A stretch of DNA of 64,000 bases. Origin: Selaginella moellendorffii. Its lineage: Eukaryota > Streptophyta > Lycopodiopsida > Selaginellales > Selaginellaceae. Below the pieces are notes generated by a model. It was not told the DNA's origin. It saw only the letters and a list, made by a program, of their open reading frames with translations, and did no database searches. Shown in pieces: positions 19,984 through 33,100 of the stretch. Every line of letters begins with the position of its first letter. Position 1 is the first letter of the stretch. Location of the stretch: assembly GCF_000143415.4 (NCBI RefSeq), contig NW_003314272.1, positions 530,184 through 594,183 of the forward strand. Direction: 5' to 3'. The position numbers and the translations under genes were made by a program.

Positions 19984-22937
19984 TGATTCAATCACTCGAT
20001 CGCCCTGCCGCCGAATGCTGGCGAGAATCACAGATACCTTCTCGCGCAAACCCTCGCGCTTGCGTCGCGCGCTGCTGGAGGGGCGGAAGAATGCCGCGCT
20101 TCTTAAATCGCGCCCCTACCCCATTAACGGTCCTTGACCTATCTCGCCATCCAACGGCCCATCTCCTGGTTTAGCTGCCCTAATTTTAAAACTTAAGTGG
20201 GCGGGAGCTCTAAAAGCGGGAGAGATGCCGGCGTCGCTTTCGCGCGCGTGGGCGACGCGCGGCCTACCGCCGGCAACGAGAACTGTTTTTCTGGTGCTCA
20301 CGAGAACACTGTGGACGTCAAGTAGCCAACACTGTGCTTGCGAGCGATCGCGCGGTCAGTGAGTGTGAGGTTTTCTCTGAGCACTGCGCTGCAAATTGGT
20401 GTATCGATCTCGAATTCCAGTCTCTCTTGGCGCGTAATGGCAGCAACCAGCAGCAGCGATGGAATCGACCAGTGCGTGAGCATCTCCACAAGCATGAATT
20501 CTTGCAAGTGGGAGAGCAAGAGCAATTTATAGATCGATCGAGGCTTGTCTAGCTAGACATCGAAATGGACTGAAGAACCACATAAGAAAAGGAGAAAAAA
20601 CACTCTCCTGGCACTCCCCTGTCCTGTCCCTCCCTTGTCGACTATTACAATACTCTTTAATCGAGCTGGGCTGTGCCGTGTACTCGAATTCGCGACTTCT
20701 CCCTCTGTTCTTAAAAGTTTTTCCCCAGAGTGAATTTCTCTTGACGTGGGTGGCGCCCAAAACGCTCTACGTCGACTTGGGTCGTCACGATTTGGCATCA
20801 CCAATGGTGGGTCGAGCTCGAATTTATCATCTCAATCCGCGCTTGATCGCAATTTGGGCATCCTGGTCGCTTTTTCTCGTGCTTTCTTCGTGGACCCGGG
20901 CCCAAGAACTTTAACCCGTGTCAGGGAGGGCGAGTGTGTGTGAGTGAAGTGATTGCGATTTGCCCTTTGTTCGCTCGCGCGCCTGGCATTGCACATGGAG
21001 GAGCATCACAGCCGGTATAGATAGACAGCGGCGCAGCGCACCACTTCCAGCCAACAAGAGCAGCCAAATTTGTTGGGATCAAGCGCTCCCAAGCTTGATT
21101 GATTGCTGGAATGATCATCGATCGAATCCAGAGATTATTCCAACCCCTCCAATATTCTATTTCCTCTGTTAGAAGATAGCTTTGCAATGCCTTTTGCCGC
21201 TGGATAGCACTCCAATCCATGCGTTGCAAGCCAGTCCAAGCCAGGCCAGCAGCACTTGCGCTCATGATTTTACCTTCTTTTCTTTCGCTCGCCACCTTTT
21301 TTTCGTAGCTCGTACTGAAAGAATCAATCAAAGGTATCTAGATATGTATGCGTTGATTTTTCCGTGGGAGTTAGTTTAGCCTAATGGAGGATCAGGGTCA
21401 TGGCCACGATCATCTCCAAAATCTCGATCGTGGGATATCTGACCAGATCTTACGTTCCTTTCATTCCGTTTGATATGATCATCACCAAACACGGAGCAAT
21501 TACAGGAATCTCCTGAAATTGATCGATGGATTTGCGCGTGTGACGCGAGCGGGACGAGATCAATCGGGAAATACCTTAACTTTTTCGCTTTCACGATAGA
21601 CGACCGTTCGTTGCCGACAGTGCGAGAGCGCGTAAGTGCCCAGTGTTGAAATTTGCGAGTAGAATGTGTCTTTCATCCAGATTTTGACGAAAACAACACC
21701 CATGGGTCCCTTGTTGAGAAATTGCTTGACGAGCTTGACGATGACACGAATCCAAAAGGTGGCGGTGGTGTGGATCCGAGCAAGATTAACGATTCCAATG
21801 TTATAAACCTCTGGGAATCTAGAGATGTGTCCTCCTCGATCGCAGCGATGGATTCATCGATCTGGCTGGCTGGACCAGCAAGCACAGGGAGAGCTAACGC
21901 AACACGCACCCACATTCCCTGGACATGATATCTATACACCCACAGACAATTGTCTCTGGGTTTGATCCATAGTTTTCCACCCAGACTTTCAACTATGGTA
22001 AGAACCCTAACTTAGTTCCCGCCATCCACATGGAAAGCCTCGTTGGAATTTAGGTCTGGAGGACCATGGAGTTCTTAAGTTGGGACCCCACACAACATTA
22101 TAACGCTTGTGGTCTTGGGTCTACTCCCACGCTACTGTTTGATCGATCCTTCCATCCTCTCTCCCATAACGATAAAATAATATCGCATTGGAATCAATCG
22201 CTCGATCGATCAGCCAGTGGCCATGGTCGTCGGGTCGCGACGTGGTCCCAAAATTCAAATCAATAGCTTTTTCTTCTTTCATTCCTGACGATCAGTGTAG
22301 AACTCTACACTTGACAAGAGAGAAGCTTCTAAGAGCCCTAAATTTTAAACTGGTTTTATTAGTGCTTTAAATTTGAAAATGGGCGCGATAATCCAAACCC
22401 AAACCGGGTCAAGAAGGCGTGCCGTCGGTACACAGGCAGTGGCGGCCCAGCAGCCAACCGCGTCGTGCCATCTCTGCCGCTGGGCAATGATAGTGGGCCA
22501 CGTGGGGCCGCCCCATTAGTTCCAGCTTACGCCCTTCATGTGGCTCCAAAAACCCTCCGGAGTTTCCATCTTGAGAGAAGCGATAGAGCGCCGCAACAGA
22601 GTAACAGAAGCGGCAGAGGGATTGTTGGCCACGCAAGGGATTCTTGTTTGATCAGGGCGCGCGAGCGAGCTAGGGTATAGCGATTCGTGCCGCCGTCATC
22701 GATTTCCTGGTTCCGGAGCAGCGCAGTTGCATCGGATTCGCCTTTTCTTGCTTGGCCTGATCAAGCGCTTCCTTTTCCTCTTATCTTTCTTGGATTCCTG
22801 GATCTCCGTGAGCTCAGGAGCACGGATTTCCTTGGATTCTACTGCGTTCCTGGCTGGCATTTGCGATATTTCGGCTCTGTGGTGAAATTCTAGCGGTTCT
22901 GTGGGAGATTTTGTGGAGCATCGGTCGATCGAGAGCT
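19984..22937. other. Long intergenic region before the DNA glycosylase gene
   Basis: No firm gene is visible. A 31-codon frame (20437-20532, MAATSSSDGIDQCVS) could be a first exon or a chance frame. Around 22100-22937 the DNA looks like promoter and leader of the glycosylase gene. A coding-like stretch at 21681-21928 is listed separately. Confidence 0.4.
21681..21928 (+). other. Possible exon or gene fragment
   Basis: After a splice-like CCAG the sequence reads FDENNTHGSLVEKLLDELDD and then DPSKINDSNVINLWESRD in one frame, with no stop until 21928. The composition is coding-like (acidic, few rare residues), but no start, partner exons or family could be found. It may be a remnant of a duplicated gene. 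Confidence 0.25.
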
Positions 22938-24750
22938 ATGGCCGCTGCTGATTCGTCGTCTCGGCCTGTGCTCCGGCGAACGCAGCCAAAGGTGTTGCCA
23001 AAGACTCCTCCGGCGGCCCCCAAGCCGCTCAAGAGCGCTCCATCAATTGCCAAGAAACCATCCCCTCCTCCGGTGCCGGCGGCCGAGAAGATCAGCACTC
23101 CAAAGCTCCGTAGCGTCCAGATTCCAGTGCCGGGTCCAGCGGTTCTCAAGCCCGTGGCCGCGGATTTGAGCCCGGCGTCGGTTCTTCACGATCAGCCTAG
23201 CATTGTCGACGAGGAGGACGATTCTTCCAGCATTGCCAGTAGCAGCTGCCACAGCAGCCCGTGCTTCAGGAAAGATCCCTCTTCCTCGCTTCTAAAGGGT
23301 GGGAAGAGCGTGGCAAAGAAGGCGCCGCCGAGAAAAATTCCAGAGGCTCCCTCCACTCCCGCGATAGTGAAGAGGACGACGACCACGATGTTTCCTTCTC
23401 CTCAAGAAGTTCTCGCCCAGAGGAAGCTCAAGATTTCTCACTACGGTCGCAAGCAAGGCTCGCTCAAGGCTGTGAAAGTCGTTCTTCCGGAGGAATCGCT
23501 CAACTCTCCTGCCACCCAGAAGCGATGCGCTTGGATTTCGCCTCAATGTGGTGAGTTTTTTTCTCCAGTTTTTTTTTTTCTTTTCTTTCTTCAATGTTTG
23601 CTTCGTTTGTGGTGGGTTGTCAATCCGTCTGGTGAGCTGCTCGGATCTTTGCGTGATTGTTCTTTCTTTTGTTTCGCTTTGATTCTTCATCTAAAGCCTT
23701 TTTCAATGCAGATCCCGCGTACATCGCCTATCATGACGAAGAATGGGGAGTTCCTGTGCACGATGACAAGTAAGAGCTGGATCCTGTTGAGCTTTATTTT
23801 AGTATTGCTTGCTCGTTGCTGTTCCTTTGAGTTGTTGCTTTCACTGTTTCTATGAGTTGTTGCTGATCCATCTGGTTTATTTTTTCCTTTCCACTTGGTG
23901 GTGTTGATGCAGCTTGCTTTTCGAGCTCCTGGTGCTAGCCGGTGCGCAGTCGGAGATGGGGTGGTCTTTAATTCTCAGCAAGCGAGATTGTTACAGGTTG
24001 GTAGCCACTGCTTCCACTTCTTGCTCGTTTCTTTGCCTTCTCTTTTACTTTGATTCTACGTTGAATTTCTTGCACCTCGAGGGAATTGTGAACAGCGGGC
24101 ATTAACGTGTGGATGTTTTTTTTTTCTGTTTTCCCTTCTACTTCTTCCAGGCGTGCCTTCCAAGGCTTCGATCCAGCAGCAGTGGCAGCCTTTGACAAGA
24201 AGAAAGTTGCTGCGTTGAAGAGCGAGGTGGACATATATCAGCAGGAGGGAAAGCTCCAGGCAGTAATTGAGAATGCGGGACGTGTTCTGCAGGTAACAGT
24301 TCATTCTCTTACGTCCCGATATTTTCTCCTTTTTTGCTTCCCTTTTTCCGTGCCTCACTCACTGTTCGACTGTTCGATGGCCAGATTGTCCAAGAATGTG
24401 GATCACTAAGCAATTACTTGTGGGGCTTCTTGAATCACAAGCCCGTGACGCCCAACTTCCGGATGCCGGCCCAGGTCCCCATCAAAACGTCCAAGTCGGA
24501 GTTCATCAGCAGGGACCTTGTCCGGAGAGGCTTCTCGTGCGTCGGGCCGACCACCGTCTACTCGCTCATGCAAGCCGCGGGGATGACCAACGATCACACC
24601 ACGCAGTGCTTCAGGCACAAGGAGTGCGCTGCCGCTGCCGAGGCGACGACGATCAAGACTGGAGCTCCATCGCCGAGCTTCGCAATCGCTAGCGCTGACA
24701 ACCGAGATAACCTGACGAGCAGCAGGAACAGCAGCGTTTTTGTTCACTGA
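22938..24750 (+). CDS. DNA-3-methyladenine glycosylase I (Tag family)
   Basis: There are five exons: 22938-23550, 23712-23769, 23913-23996, 24151-24292 and 24385-24750, for 420 aa. Residues 1-190 are a Pro/Lys/Ser-rich plant-type extension, perhaps for targeting. The glycosylase domain starts at RCAWISPQC. Zinc ligands equivalent to E. coli Tag are C197, H212 (YIAYHDEEWG), H370 and C374 (NDHTTQC). The position of the E. coli catalytic-pocket Glu38 appears to be Ala233 (LVLAGAQSEMGW), as I recall for plant paralogues. The enzyme family removes 3-methyladenine as the first step of base excision repair. Splice phases are consistent throughout. Confidence 0.92.
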
Positions 24751-25087
24751 TTTCCAGGGACGGAGTGGGGGCGATGATCGATCAAAAGGCAAGCAAAAAT
24801 CGCCCATCGCCACAGCAAGAAGAGAAAGCTTTCGTCTCTCTCTTTTTACTTTCCTCCCATTTACTTATTTTATTGTACACTACAGAGCTTTTGTATTATA
24901 CGTGTTGTGTTTGCTCTAAAAGTCAAAGAAGTCAACTTATAAAAGTCTTCACGTGAAAGAAACTCTAAAAAAGTTAACAGTCAAAGAAAGTCAAAAACCA
25001 TTGTAGAACATTTTCCTGTAACCATTTTTTTCTCTCTCTCTTTTGTTTGTTTTTTTGCTTTTCTTTTTCATGGATGTTTTAGAATAA
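24751..25087. other. Convergent intergenic region
   Basis: This is T-rich 3' flank shared by the glycosylase and the DCD-nucleotidyltransferase genes. No gene is visible. Confidence 0.5.
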
Positions 25088-28000
25088 TCAAACCACCTGG
25101 AAAAGTTGGTCAAGGTGAGGCAAGGGAGAATTACGCCTTCTATCTTGTTGGTGGAGTTTGTGGTTTTCTTGCTGCTGATCTTGGTGTTGATCCTGTTGAG
25201 GCTTGGCCAAGACGAACAGCATGTCCCGCATAGCAGCCTGGTTTGGATTTGAGATCTTACTTAGGCCGAAGAAACGTTTATATAAAACGCTAGAACTTTA
25301 CCTGGACGCTGCTCATCGCAAAAGATCCAGCCCCGACATTCATGCCGGGCTTCAATGGATCGTCAATCCACAAAGACGTTGGCTGGAAGCTCGGCTCCAG
25401 CGCAAACATCCCTCCAGAGCTACCATTCGAGCCCTGGTTGGAAGACAAATCCAAAACTCAAATGAGAAGAGGAAGAAGAGAGTAAAGTGTGGAGTACCTT
25501 GAGTACGATCTTTGCTCTTGAGAAATCGAATTCCTGTCCAAAAATGTGAAGGAACCCAATCAAGAGCGTGCCAAGATTTGGTGCACCTGGAGCTTGGAGT
25601 GACACTAGCAAGTCATCCACAATCCTCCAAGCCCGGGAAATAAGTTCCTCCTCTTGACACGGAGGCCTCGCGGCGGACACACAACCGTCCTCGGACGCCG
25701 TGGTAGACGCGGACGAGTCCGTGAGATTTGTCTCGTCGTCCTCCGAGTCGGATACCTCGGACGATGCCACCGAATGATGATTCGCATTCGCAGGCTGTGC
25801 TGAAACACCGTTTTTATTGCCACCCCACGACACAGGCACTTGCTGCTAAAACGAACGCGAAGAAAAAAAAAACAGAAAGCGATGAAAGACATGGAGAGAA
25901 AAGCTGGTTCTCTCTTGCGAAACTGGAAAAGACGATTGCTTCTTACCTCGAGGTAGAAGACGAGCAAGAGCGTGAGCGAGAAGGAGCCCAGGCCACCAGT
26001 GTAGACGTTGTTCAATCCCTTGCAATGCAGGAAGGACTTCATGAGGAGCACCTGCAGCGTAACAGTGATGCTTCACCACAGAAGTCGAGCGGGGATATCA
26101 ACCTTCATACGAAAAGCGAGAAAGCTAGGCGCGTACCAGAGGAGCCAGCGCCGGGAGCTGGCGGAGTTTGTCGAGGACGTACTCTCTCGCGGCGGCTCCA
26201 TTGTGGACAATCGCCGGAGAGATGGCTCCCGGCCTCTTCTTGCTGCTGCTGCTGCTAGTCCTGGAGCCTCCCCGCGACTTGCCACCGAGAGTTACGTCGA
26301 TGGCCACCGGGGGAGCGTCGTCCGAAGCTACGTCCGGGAAAGGGTCGCAGCACAGCTTGATCACCGGCATGGAGGCCGTCTCGATCGTCATCAGCGACTT
26401 ACACCACCTGTGGTGCTCCTTGAACTCGGCCGCGAGGCTGCGGATGAGCGGGAGGAAACCTCTCGCACCGGAGCCCCCGTCTGCGAGAACCGGAGGCGCT
26501 GGCGTGTCCAAAACGACGACGTCCACGTCGCTATGTGGAAGGCACAGGCCGGTTGCGAACGAGCCAAACACCTGCAAGAACAAAGCTCAAGTTCCAGTCT
26601 TGTAAGAAAGAAACGAAAAAAAAGAGACCTCAACATCAGCTCCAGGCCAGAGCTGCTTCACTCCCCGTCGGACGCAATCCACCGCGGCCTCGGCCCGTGC
26701 TCGAGCCGCGGGTGACGGCCTCGCAGTGCGAGCAAACTCCAAGATCTCGGCGTGGAGCACTCCAAAGTTGGAGTCCACGTTTGCCGCCACCACCGGCGAA
26801 GGCAGCGAGAAAGCCGCCGGAGGGACGAGCATAACCGGGACGCTCCATGCAGCTCCAGGGATGTAAGTTTGATCCCTCTGGACGGGGCGATACCAAAAGC
26901 CATCCATCTCGCTCACCGGCGGCGGCGGCGGTGGCGAGTGGAAACGTATCGGTGTCAGGAGCGGAACGTGTGGCAAAGTCGTGAACGAGTGGAGCTGTAT
27001 GAGTGGCAGCTTCTTCCTGTTGTTGGTGTTGTTGGTGTTGCTACTGGCATCGTCCCTTTGCTTCCACGGCTTTGGAGCCTTTCCCTCCGGAGCTTCCGAC
27101 TTCGCGTCTGTGAAACCATTGCCAGTGATCTCGCTGTTGACGGCGGGATCCGGATCGTGTAGCCGGCCCATGATCGCTGCTGGAGAAGCAGCAGCAGCAG
27201 CATCCAGCTTCACTGCAGGAACCTTGGAGCTCCCGTTGCTTTTAACTGCAGCGCTCTCCCTTTCTCCAGGTTGCATCCCAGACTTGAGAGCTGCTACGTA
27301 CGAACCCCGGGAGGTGGAGCATTCCACTCCATCTTCTCCTCTATCACTTTCGCTTGCCAACACCCCCACCATTTTGTTGGTGCATGCAGCAACTTCGTCC
27401 CTTATCGCGTCACCACCTACATTATCCACTGCCAAATGCTCCCCGTTCGACGAAGATCTCCAGGCCCGGGAGAGATCTGCTCTACTCAAGCTTGTGCCCG
27501 TCGTGAAGCCATTCCGTTTTCGCGGAGAGCTCGCAGGGCCTGGCTTGGGCCAGTTTATCCGAGGCTTGCCGCGCACTGTCTCCCACTCGCTGCCATCGGA
27601 TGATTCAAGCCTCTGGTTGCTGAAAAGCTTGAGCAACGCTGCTGTCTGCAAAGTTTCCAGGGAATAAAAAAAGAAAGAAAAAATTTAATAAACAAATTAG
27701 TAGAAAGTTGCGAGTACCTCGGACATGGACAGCTCTAGCCTGAATTTCTTTGCTTCATAATGGAAGAGTACCGGCCGAAAGGCATCCTCTTCAAGCGGTG
27801 CCCGATTTTCTCGAATCCGCACGCGAACCTGGATGGATTCTCTCGGGTGTAAGTTGATGATCTACCACCCTTTGCAGTTAGATAGAACTACACGCAACTT
27901 ACCTGCGCCGGATATCTGGAAACATCAACTCCGGACCTCGCATCCTTGTTGATCCAAGCATCCGGCTCGATATTCAAGCCACCATCACTAGATGCCTACA

Positions 28001-28160
28001 AGTAAACGCAAAGTATTAAACCAAAACAAAAGAAGAAGATGGTTTTCTCGGGCTCACCTCAAATACTCCGTGCAAGCATCTGTTACTGTAGTTGTAGAGA
28101 AATAGTGGCAACCCTTTGCGTATGCCTTTGACGGAATCAATGAAACTCCTCGGCAGCCCT

Positions 28161-28199
<39 letters not shown>

Positions 28200-28479
28200 C
28201 AGCACGATCGATTCAACACGGATCTAAACAGAGCAATTTGAAACAGTCACTCCATCCAATTAAGAACAAGCAAAAAAGAAGCGAAGAGAAAATGGGAGAA
28301 AACGAAAAAAGACAAAAGATTTTACCGAAGAGGCACCGCTCAAAGTCTTCGGGCATGGTCTCATCGTTGCAAAAGAAGATGAATCCGCCCAGCGGCTGCT
28401 CGTGCGGGGACAATCGCGGGACCTCCTGCGGCACGCGCCGCTCCAAGAGAAGCCTGTGATGGTGCGCATTCACAACCAT
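25088..28479 (-). CDS. DCD domain fused to a TRF4-type nucleotidyltransferase
   Basis: There are ten exons: 28479-28326, 28158-28058, 27995-27903, 27828-27718, 27645-26629, 26571-26137, 26051-25947, 25845-25498, 25433-25302 and 25237-25088. They encode 881 aa and all phases fit. Residues 31-161 form a DCD (development and cell death) domain: GGFIFFCNDETMPEDFE, LPLFLYNYSNRCLHGVFEA, YPAQVRVR, FRPVLFHYEAKKFRLEL. After a long Ser/Asn/Pro-rich linker comes a non-canonical poly(A)-polymerase fold: GSFATGLCLPHSDVDVVV (G495-S496, Asp507, Asp509), third Asp584 in VAIDVTLG, and a PAP-associated part (CKGLNNVYTGGLGSFSLTLL and DPLKPGMNVGAGSFAMSSVQ). TRF4-type enzymes tail aberrant nuclear RNAs for exosome decay. 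The DCD domain ends inside exon 5, the same exon as the linker, so the fusion does not rest on joining separate genes. The donor after exon 5 (GAG|GTCTCT) is weak. Confidence 0.87.
28165..28192. repeat. (AG)14 microsatellite in the first intron of the DCD gene
   Basis: On the minus strand this is a CT run that ends just before the 3' splice site TTTGCAG, so it takes the place of the polypyrimidine tract. Confidence 0.85.
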
Positions 28480-28932
28480 GTCTGTGTCGCGACCAAAACC
28501 ATCCAAAGAAGGGAGAAATCTCTGAAATCTCAACAAAATCCTTGCCACGGAGAGAAGACACCGATTCCAAGCGCTAGAAATCTCACTCCGCCCGCCCCGG
28601 CGGGCCTGATTAGCTCCGTCACCGGGGCGAAAGCTTCCAGAACAGCAAATTCGTGGAGAATCTCAGAGAATTCGGCTGCTGCGGGGGAGAGAGAATGAAA
28701 AGCCCTAATCTCTTCCACACAAACCCTAAAAAATTTAATGTCCCGTGTCAAACTATATCGCTGAAAGCCTTTTTTTTTTGGTCCAGTGGCCAAAGCGAAA
28801 GGAGAAAAATTCAACCAAAGAGTGTCCTCCTCCGTACGAAGCACTCCAAAAAAAAATCCGAAGTTCCTTTTTTTTTTTTCACGGCGAATGAATGATATAT
28901 ATATATTTTTGTCTCGAGAGCAGTCGCGTCCT

Positions 28933-30034
28933 CTAAAAACCTCCAAAAATCGCGAGGAATGCCTCCGCGTTGGTCAGGTCGTCGAGAATCACGGCATTCG
29001 TGCCGCTGGCTTGACGCAATTCACTGCCGGTGAAAATCCCGGTGCACACGGCGACGGGAAGAGCGCCTCCGAGCTCGGCCGCAGCGACGTCGTTGGGCTG
29101 TAGAAAAAAGTTTTTTTTCTCTCGTGAGCAAAGATGGAAAGAACAAGAAAAAACGTGTTTTTTTTTTCTCTTACCGTGTCGCCAACGTGAGCGTGCAGAC
29201 GGATGGTCTTGTCGAAGAGCTGGAGAGCTTTTTGGCGAGAGAGCTTGACGAGCTCGCCGCGGTCTTCATGGTCACTGCCAAATCTTCGCAAGACAAGAAG
29301 AGAGTTTTCTCTTCGTCTTGATGGGAAAGAACGACCGAATCGAAGAACTTACCCTCCGAAATGGGGGACGCTGAAGAACTCCTCGATCCCCAAGCTGACC
29401 ATCTTCATCCAAGCAATGCCCTCGAGGTTTCCAGTCACCTAGTTGCCAAAAAAGTGATCCAAAGTCTGAGCACGACCGGAAAGAGAGGAAGAAGACGATG
29501 GGATTTCTTACCAGGCCAATTAAGAAGCTTTCATCCTTGGAGAGCGTCTGGAGGAGATGATAAACTCCTGGAAGAAGTTCCAATCCATCTCCAATCTCCG
29601 ACGCGTGATCGTGTGCGTAGCCAACCATGCTGGCTTTCAGCTCTGGAAGCTTGGCCGTGGACTCCTGTAACAAGTGAGATTGCCAAATCACAGTATTTTT
29701 TTGTTCTTTCGATCGATCCATACAAACCTGTCTTGGAACCCCGTAATGCTCCAGAGTGCTCACGAGAATGATCGGATCGGTGCTACCATGGTGCTACATC
29801 GGGTATAGAGATCATAGAAACTTCATTCGTACACCCAGATCTAACACTTACCTTGACAACATCAATGGTAGCATCGCGCACGCCAAATATTTCCTCCATG
29901 GCGTGCGAGAAGGCGCGCTTGTGGAGGCGATTCGCTAGCGGCCCGACACTGCGCATCAGAGTGCCATCCACATCGAATGTGACGAGGATCTTGCCGCCAT
30001 CGCCATCGCCATCGCCATCGCCATTGCCCGCCAT
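28933..30034 (-). CDS. HAD-superfamily phosphatase (phosphoglycolate phosphatase-like)
   Basis: There are six exons: 30034-29852, 29793-29728, 29664-29512, 29438-29353, 29283-29175 and 29097-28933, for 253 aa. Motif I is FDVDGTL (nucleophile D21, D23). Motif II is T136 in VTGN. Motif IV is HVGDTPND (195-202), followed by the usual AAAELGGALPVAVCTG. A helical cap lies between motifs I and II. The enzyme should cleave a phosphate monoester in a Mg-dependent way; the substrate cannot be read from sequence. The N terminus carries a simple (Gly-Asp)n run from a GATGGC tandem repeat. Its start lies about 105 bases from the end of the next gene on the same strand. Confidence 0.88.
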
Positions 30035-30139
30035 GGAGAGAAATGCGAATCTTCTCAGATGCCATAGCTTTGCCCTAATTCCGTACAAGTATCTTTCGTA
30101 CAGGCACACTAAGGAAAGTGCTCTTTTTACGTTTTTTTT

Positions 30140-33100
30140 CTACTTCAACTCATAGTATCTGTTGGTCTTGGGATCATAGTAACAATCCAGCGTCGGATCA
30201 TAGAGCAAATCGAGGTCGTCTTCGGATGTTCCTTCGAGATCTGGAGGAGCGAAAGAAGCAAAGTTTGTCGCCAAGAACTTGAATGAATCATATCAAATAC
30301 CATCAGCCGCGGCTGGACGTCCGCAAAGCTCCTCTAACTGTGCCGATCTCGACTTCCTGCGAGAGGAGCTCGGGCCGGGAGAGATCTTCCGAGCACTGTT
30401 TGGACCGTTGGCGCCGTTTGGACCGGTGGCGCTTCCCATGCTGGAGTCAAAAATAAAAATGTCGCAAGTGCAAAAGAGAAAAAAGAGAAAAAAGAGAACT
30501 TGGTTAGTGACAAAAAGTGATAGTTACCTGTCTAGCTTGAGGACCGGCTTTGCGACCATATGGGGCTCAAACACCGTCTGCTCGCCAGAATCCTCAAACT
30601 CTTCCTCGTCATGCTCATCGTATGCATCGTGCGAATCGTGCTCGTTTAGATTACTGTGGTCCTGTACAAGCAAAAGAATCTCACAAGTGGAGCTGGGGAA
30701 AACAAAAAGAAGAAGAAGAAAAAAACACATTACCTGTTCGTGAACAACAAACAAATCATCGGCGCTATCAAACGGAGTGATAGCCACAGTGGTTTCTTCT
30801 GGCAAGAAGAAAGAAGAAAGAGTTAAAAACCAAACATTCAAGTTTCTAAAGGTGGACCGTCCAAGTTCTAGAGGTGGAACTCCCAAGTTCTAGAGGGAAC
30901 TTCCAAGTTATAGAGAAGAACTTCCAGTTCTAGAGATGGAACTTACGTACCTTTGGCGATGGCATCGCTGCTGGGAGCCTTTCCCCCGCTCAACCGCGTC
31001 TTCTTGACGAGGTCCTCGAGATCATTCAGCGCGCTGGGGCTGCCACGGCCCGAGCTCCCCGAGCACCAGCTCTCATCGTCCGACGCCGACGCCGAGTTGT
31101 TCCCTTCCCGGAGCATGAAGTCCTTCTCCAGCTCAAATTGGTAGAACTTGAGCCCCTCGGCGTCCCTGCTCGCGATCGTCTTGGACGGCTTTTGCTCGGC
31201 TTGCGACGAGGACGAGTTCGCCGGCTGTGGAGCCTGTGCCAGGTCCGGAGCCGCGGTATCCTCCGAGGCCTCCTTCTCCTTGTCCTCGCCATCCTCGGAC
31301 ATGGACGAGAAGATCTCCGTGTCGTCCTGTGCGTAGTCTCCCAGCTTCTCAAACAAGGTGTGCACCTTGAAGTTCATGTCGTCGGAGCCGCGAGCGCTGG
31401 CGGATCTCTCCCATCCGCACGGGGTGATGGGGGGAGAGTCCTCGTACCTAGCCTGCTGCCTGAAATCCTTGGCTCTCACCAGCTCGGCCTCCTTCCGCCC
31501 GTGCTTGCCGTTTGCGATGTATGGTATCTCGGCTCGCTTCCACGCCTGTTCTTCCTTCTTCTTTCCCGGCTTTGCGCCACCGCCACCTTTCATAAGCTCG
31601 ACAGCATTCTCGGCCTTCTTCTCGACTCTGGCGGCTTCGTTGCTGGCTACCAGCGTTGCTGCAGTGTTGTTCTCGCCTTTCTTGGTCGTGGTTGTGCTGG
31701 GAGTTTGGATGTCTGGAGTGGAGGACCTCGCAAGCATGGGAAACCTCCGGTCGAGCTTCTCCGGGGCCGTCCTGTTGGTCGTCGTGTCCATGGAGGTGTC
31801 CGGTGGGAGCGGGAGCTTTGGCTGCTTCTCCCTGACGTGCCTTTCTTCGATGGTGGCCTGAGTATTTTGCTGCGCGGTGGAGCAGACGAGAGGCATCCTG
31901 GAGCCAAACGCGACGTGCACCTGTCTCGGATACTCCATCCTGTTCAATGTCAACTTTCTGGCGCTCAGGACAGACTCCGGACCACCTCGAGCTGCATCGA
32001 TCGTGAAGTCAGTTTCAAGCAAGAGAGAACTAGAACAAGCAAACAAAGGCAAGAAGAAGAAGAAGAAGAAGAAGGAGTGTCAAACTTGCCATCAATGGAA
32101 GGAATCTCAATGCCAAGAGCAGACTGTAACTTCGCAATATCAATCACTTGCGAACAGTTCTCCACCCCTGACGCAAATGTATGTTCTTGCGGGAGCGGTT
32201 CCTCGATGCCAAGCGCATTCTCGCCTCCAGTCTCTGCTAGCCGGGTCCTCAGCGTGAATATCTTGCGGAGCTTACAGACGGGTCCTAGGACAATAACTTC
32301 AACGGACCTGTGGATCAAGAAACCAAAACCAAAATGAAACGAGTGTTAAAAACACATTTCCTGGACCTTTAAACTATTGCACGGAGGCAACTATTCTCAC
32401 CGAAAACTTATTACCCGGAAACAATTGTAGAAAAGGTCTGGGACATGCAGTGCCAAGCTGAGCCAAATGTTCCGCATTACCTGTCGATCACAGCCTTGAT
32501 CCTTTGATTATGCTTGGGAGATTTCCAGAGCATCTTGCTTACCATTGAGATTGGAATCTGGCAGTGAAGAGGCGTGATCTTGAGCTCGCTGAAAGAGGTG
32601 GAAAAGTACATCTTTCGCCGAGTATTCGTGGTGTCACTCACCCTGCATCTCTACTGATTGTTACTACAGCAACGAGAAAGCACTAAAAGAAAAATGAAAT
32701 CGCAAAGGATAGATCATACCTTAGCTCGAAGTTGAAATGCTGTCCGGAGGGAATAAAGAGCTGTAGCACCAGATATGGATGAATCAACTGGAGGCCTGAC
32801 TCAATCACAGTGAGAAAAAAAGAAGGTAAGCTCAACTCATAAGCTTTGCAAAACAAGAAAAAAAAACAACAAAAACAAAAGAGTATCACACCTGTTTTGA
32901 TCTCGTCCTTCGGTAGCTGGATCTTGGACGAATGCCCTCCAGTACAGGAATACACATAGCCTTTCACCGATTTGTCATAAACCTGCGAAGAAGAAAAAGA
33001 AGAAAAAAGAGATAAAAATCCCATCTTTCGTGCTGGAAAATCAATGGGAGTGTACCTTCTGGATACCTTTCCCGCAGAGCTTGCAATTCACCAAGGGATT

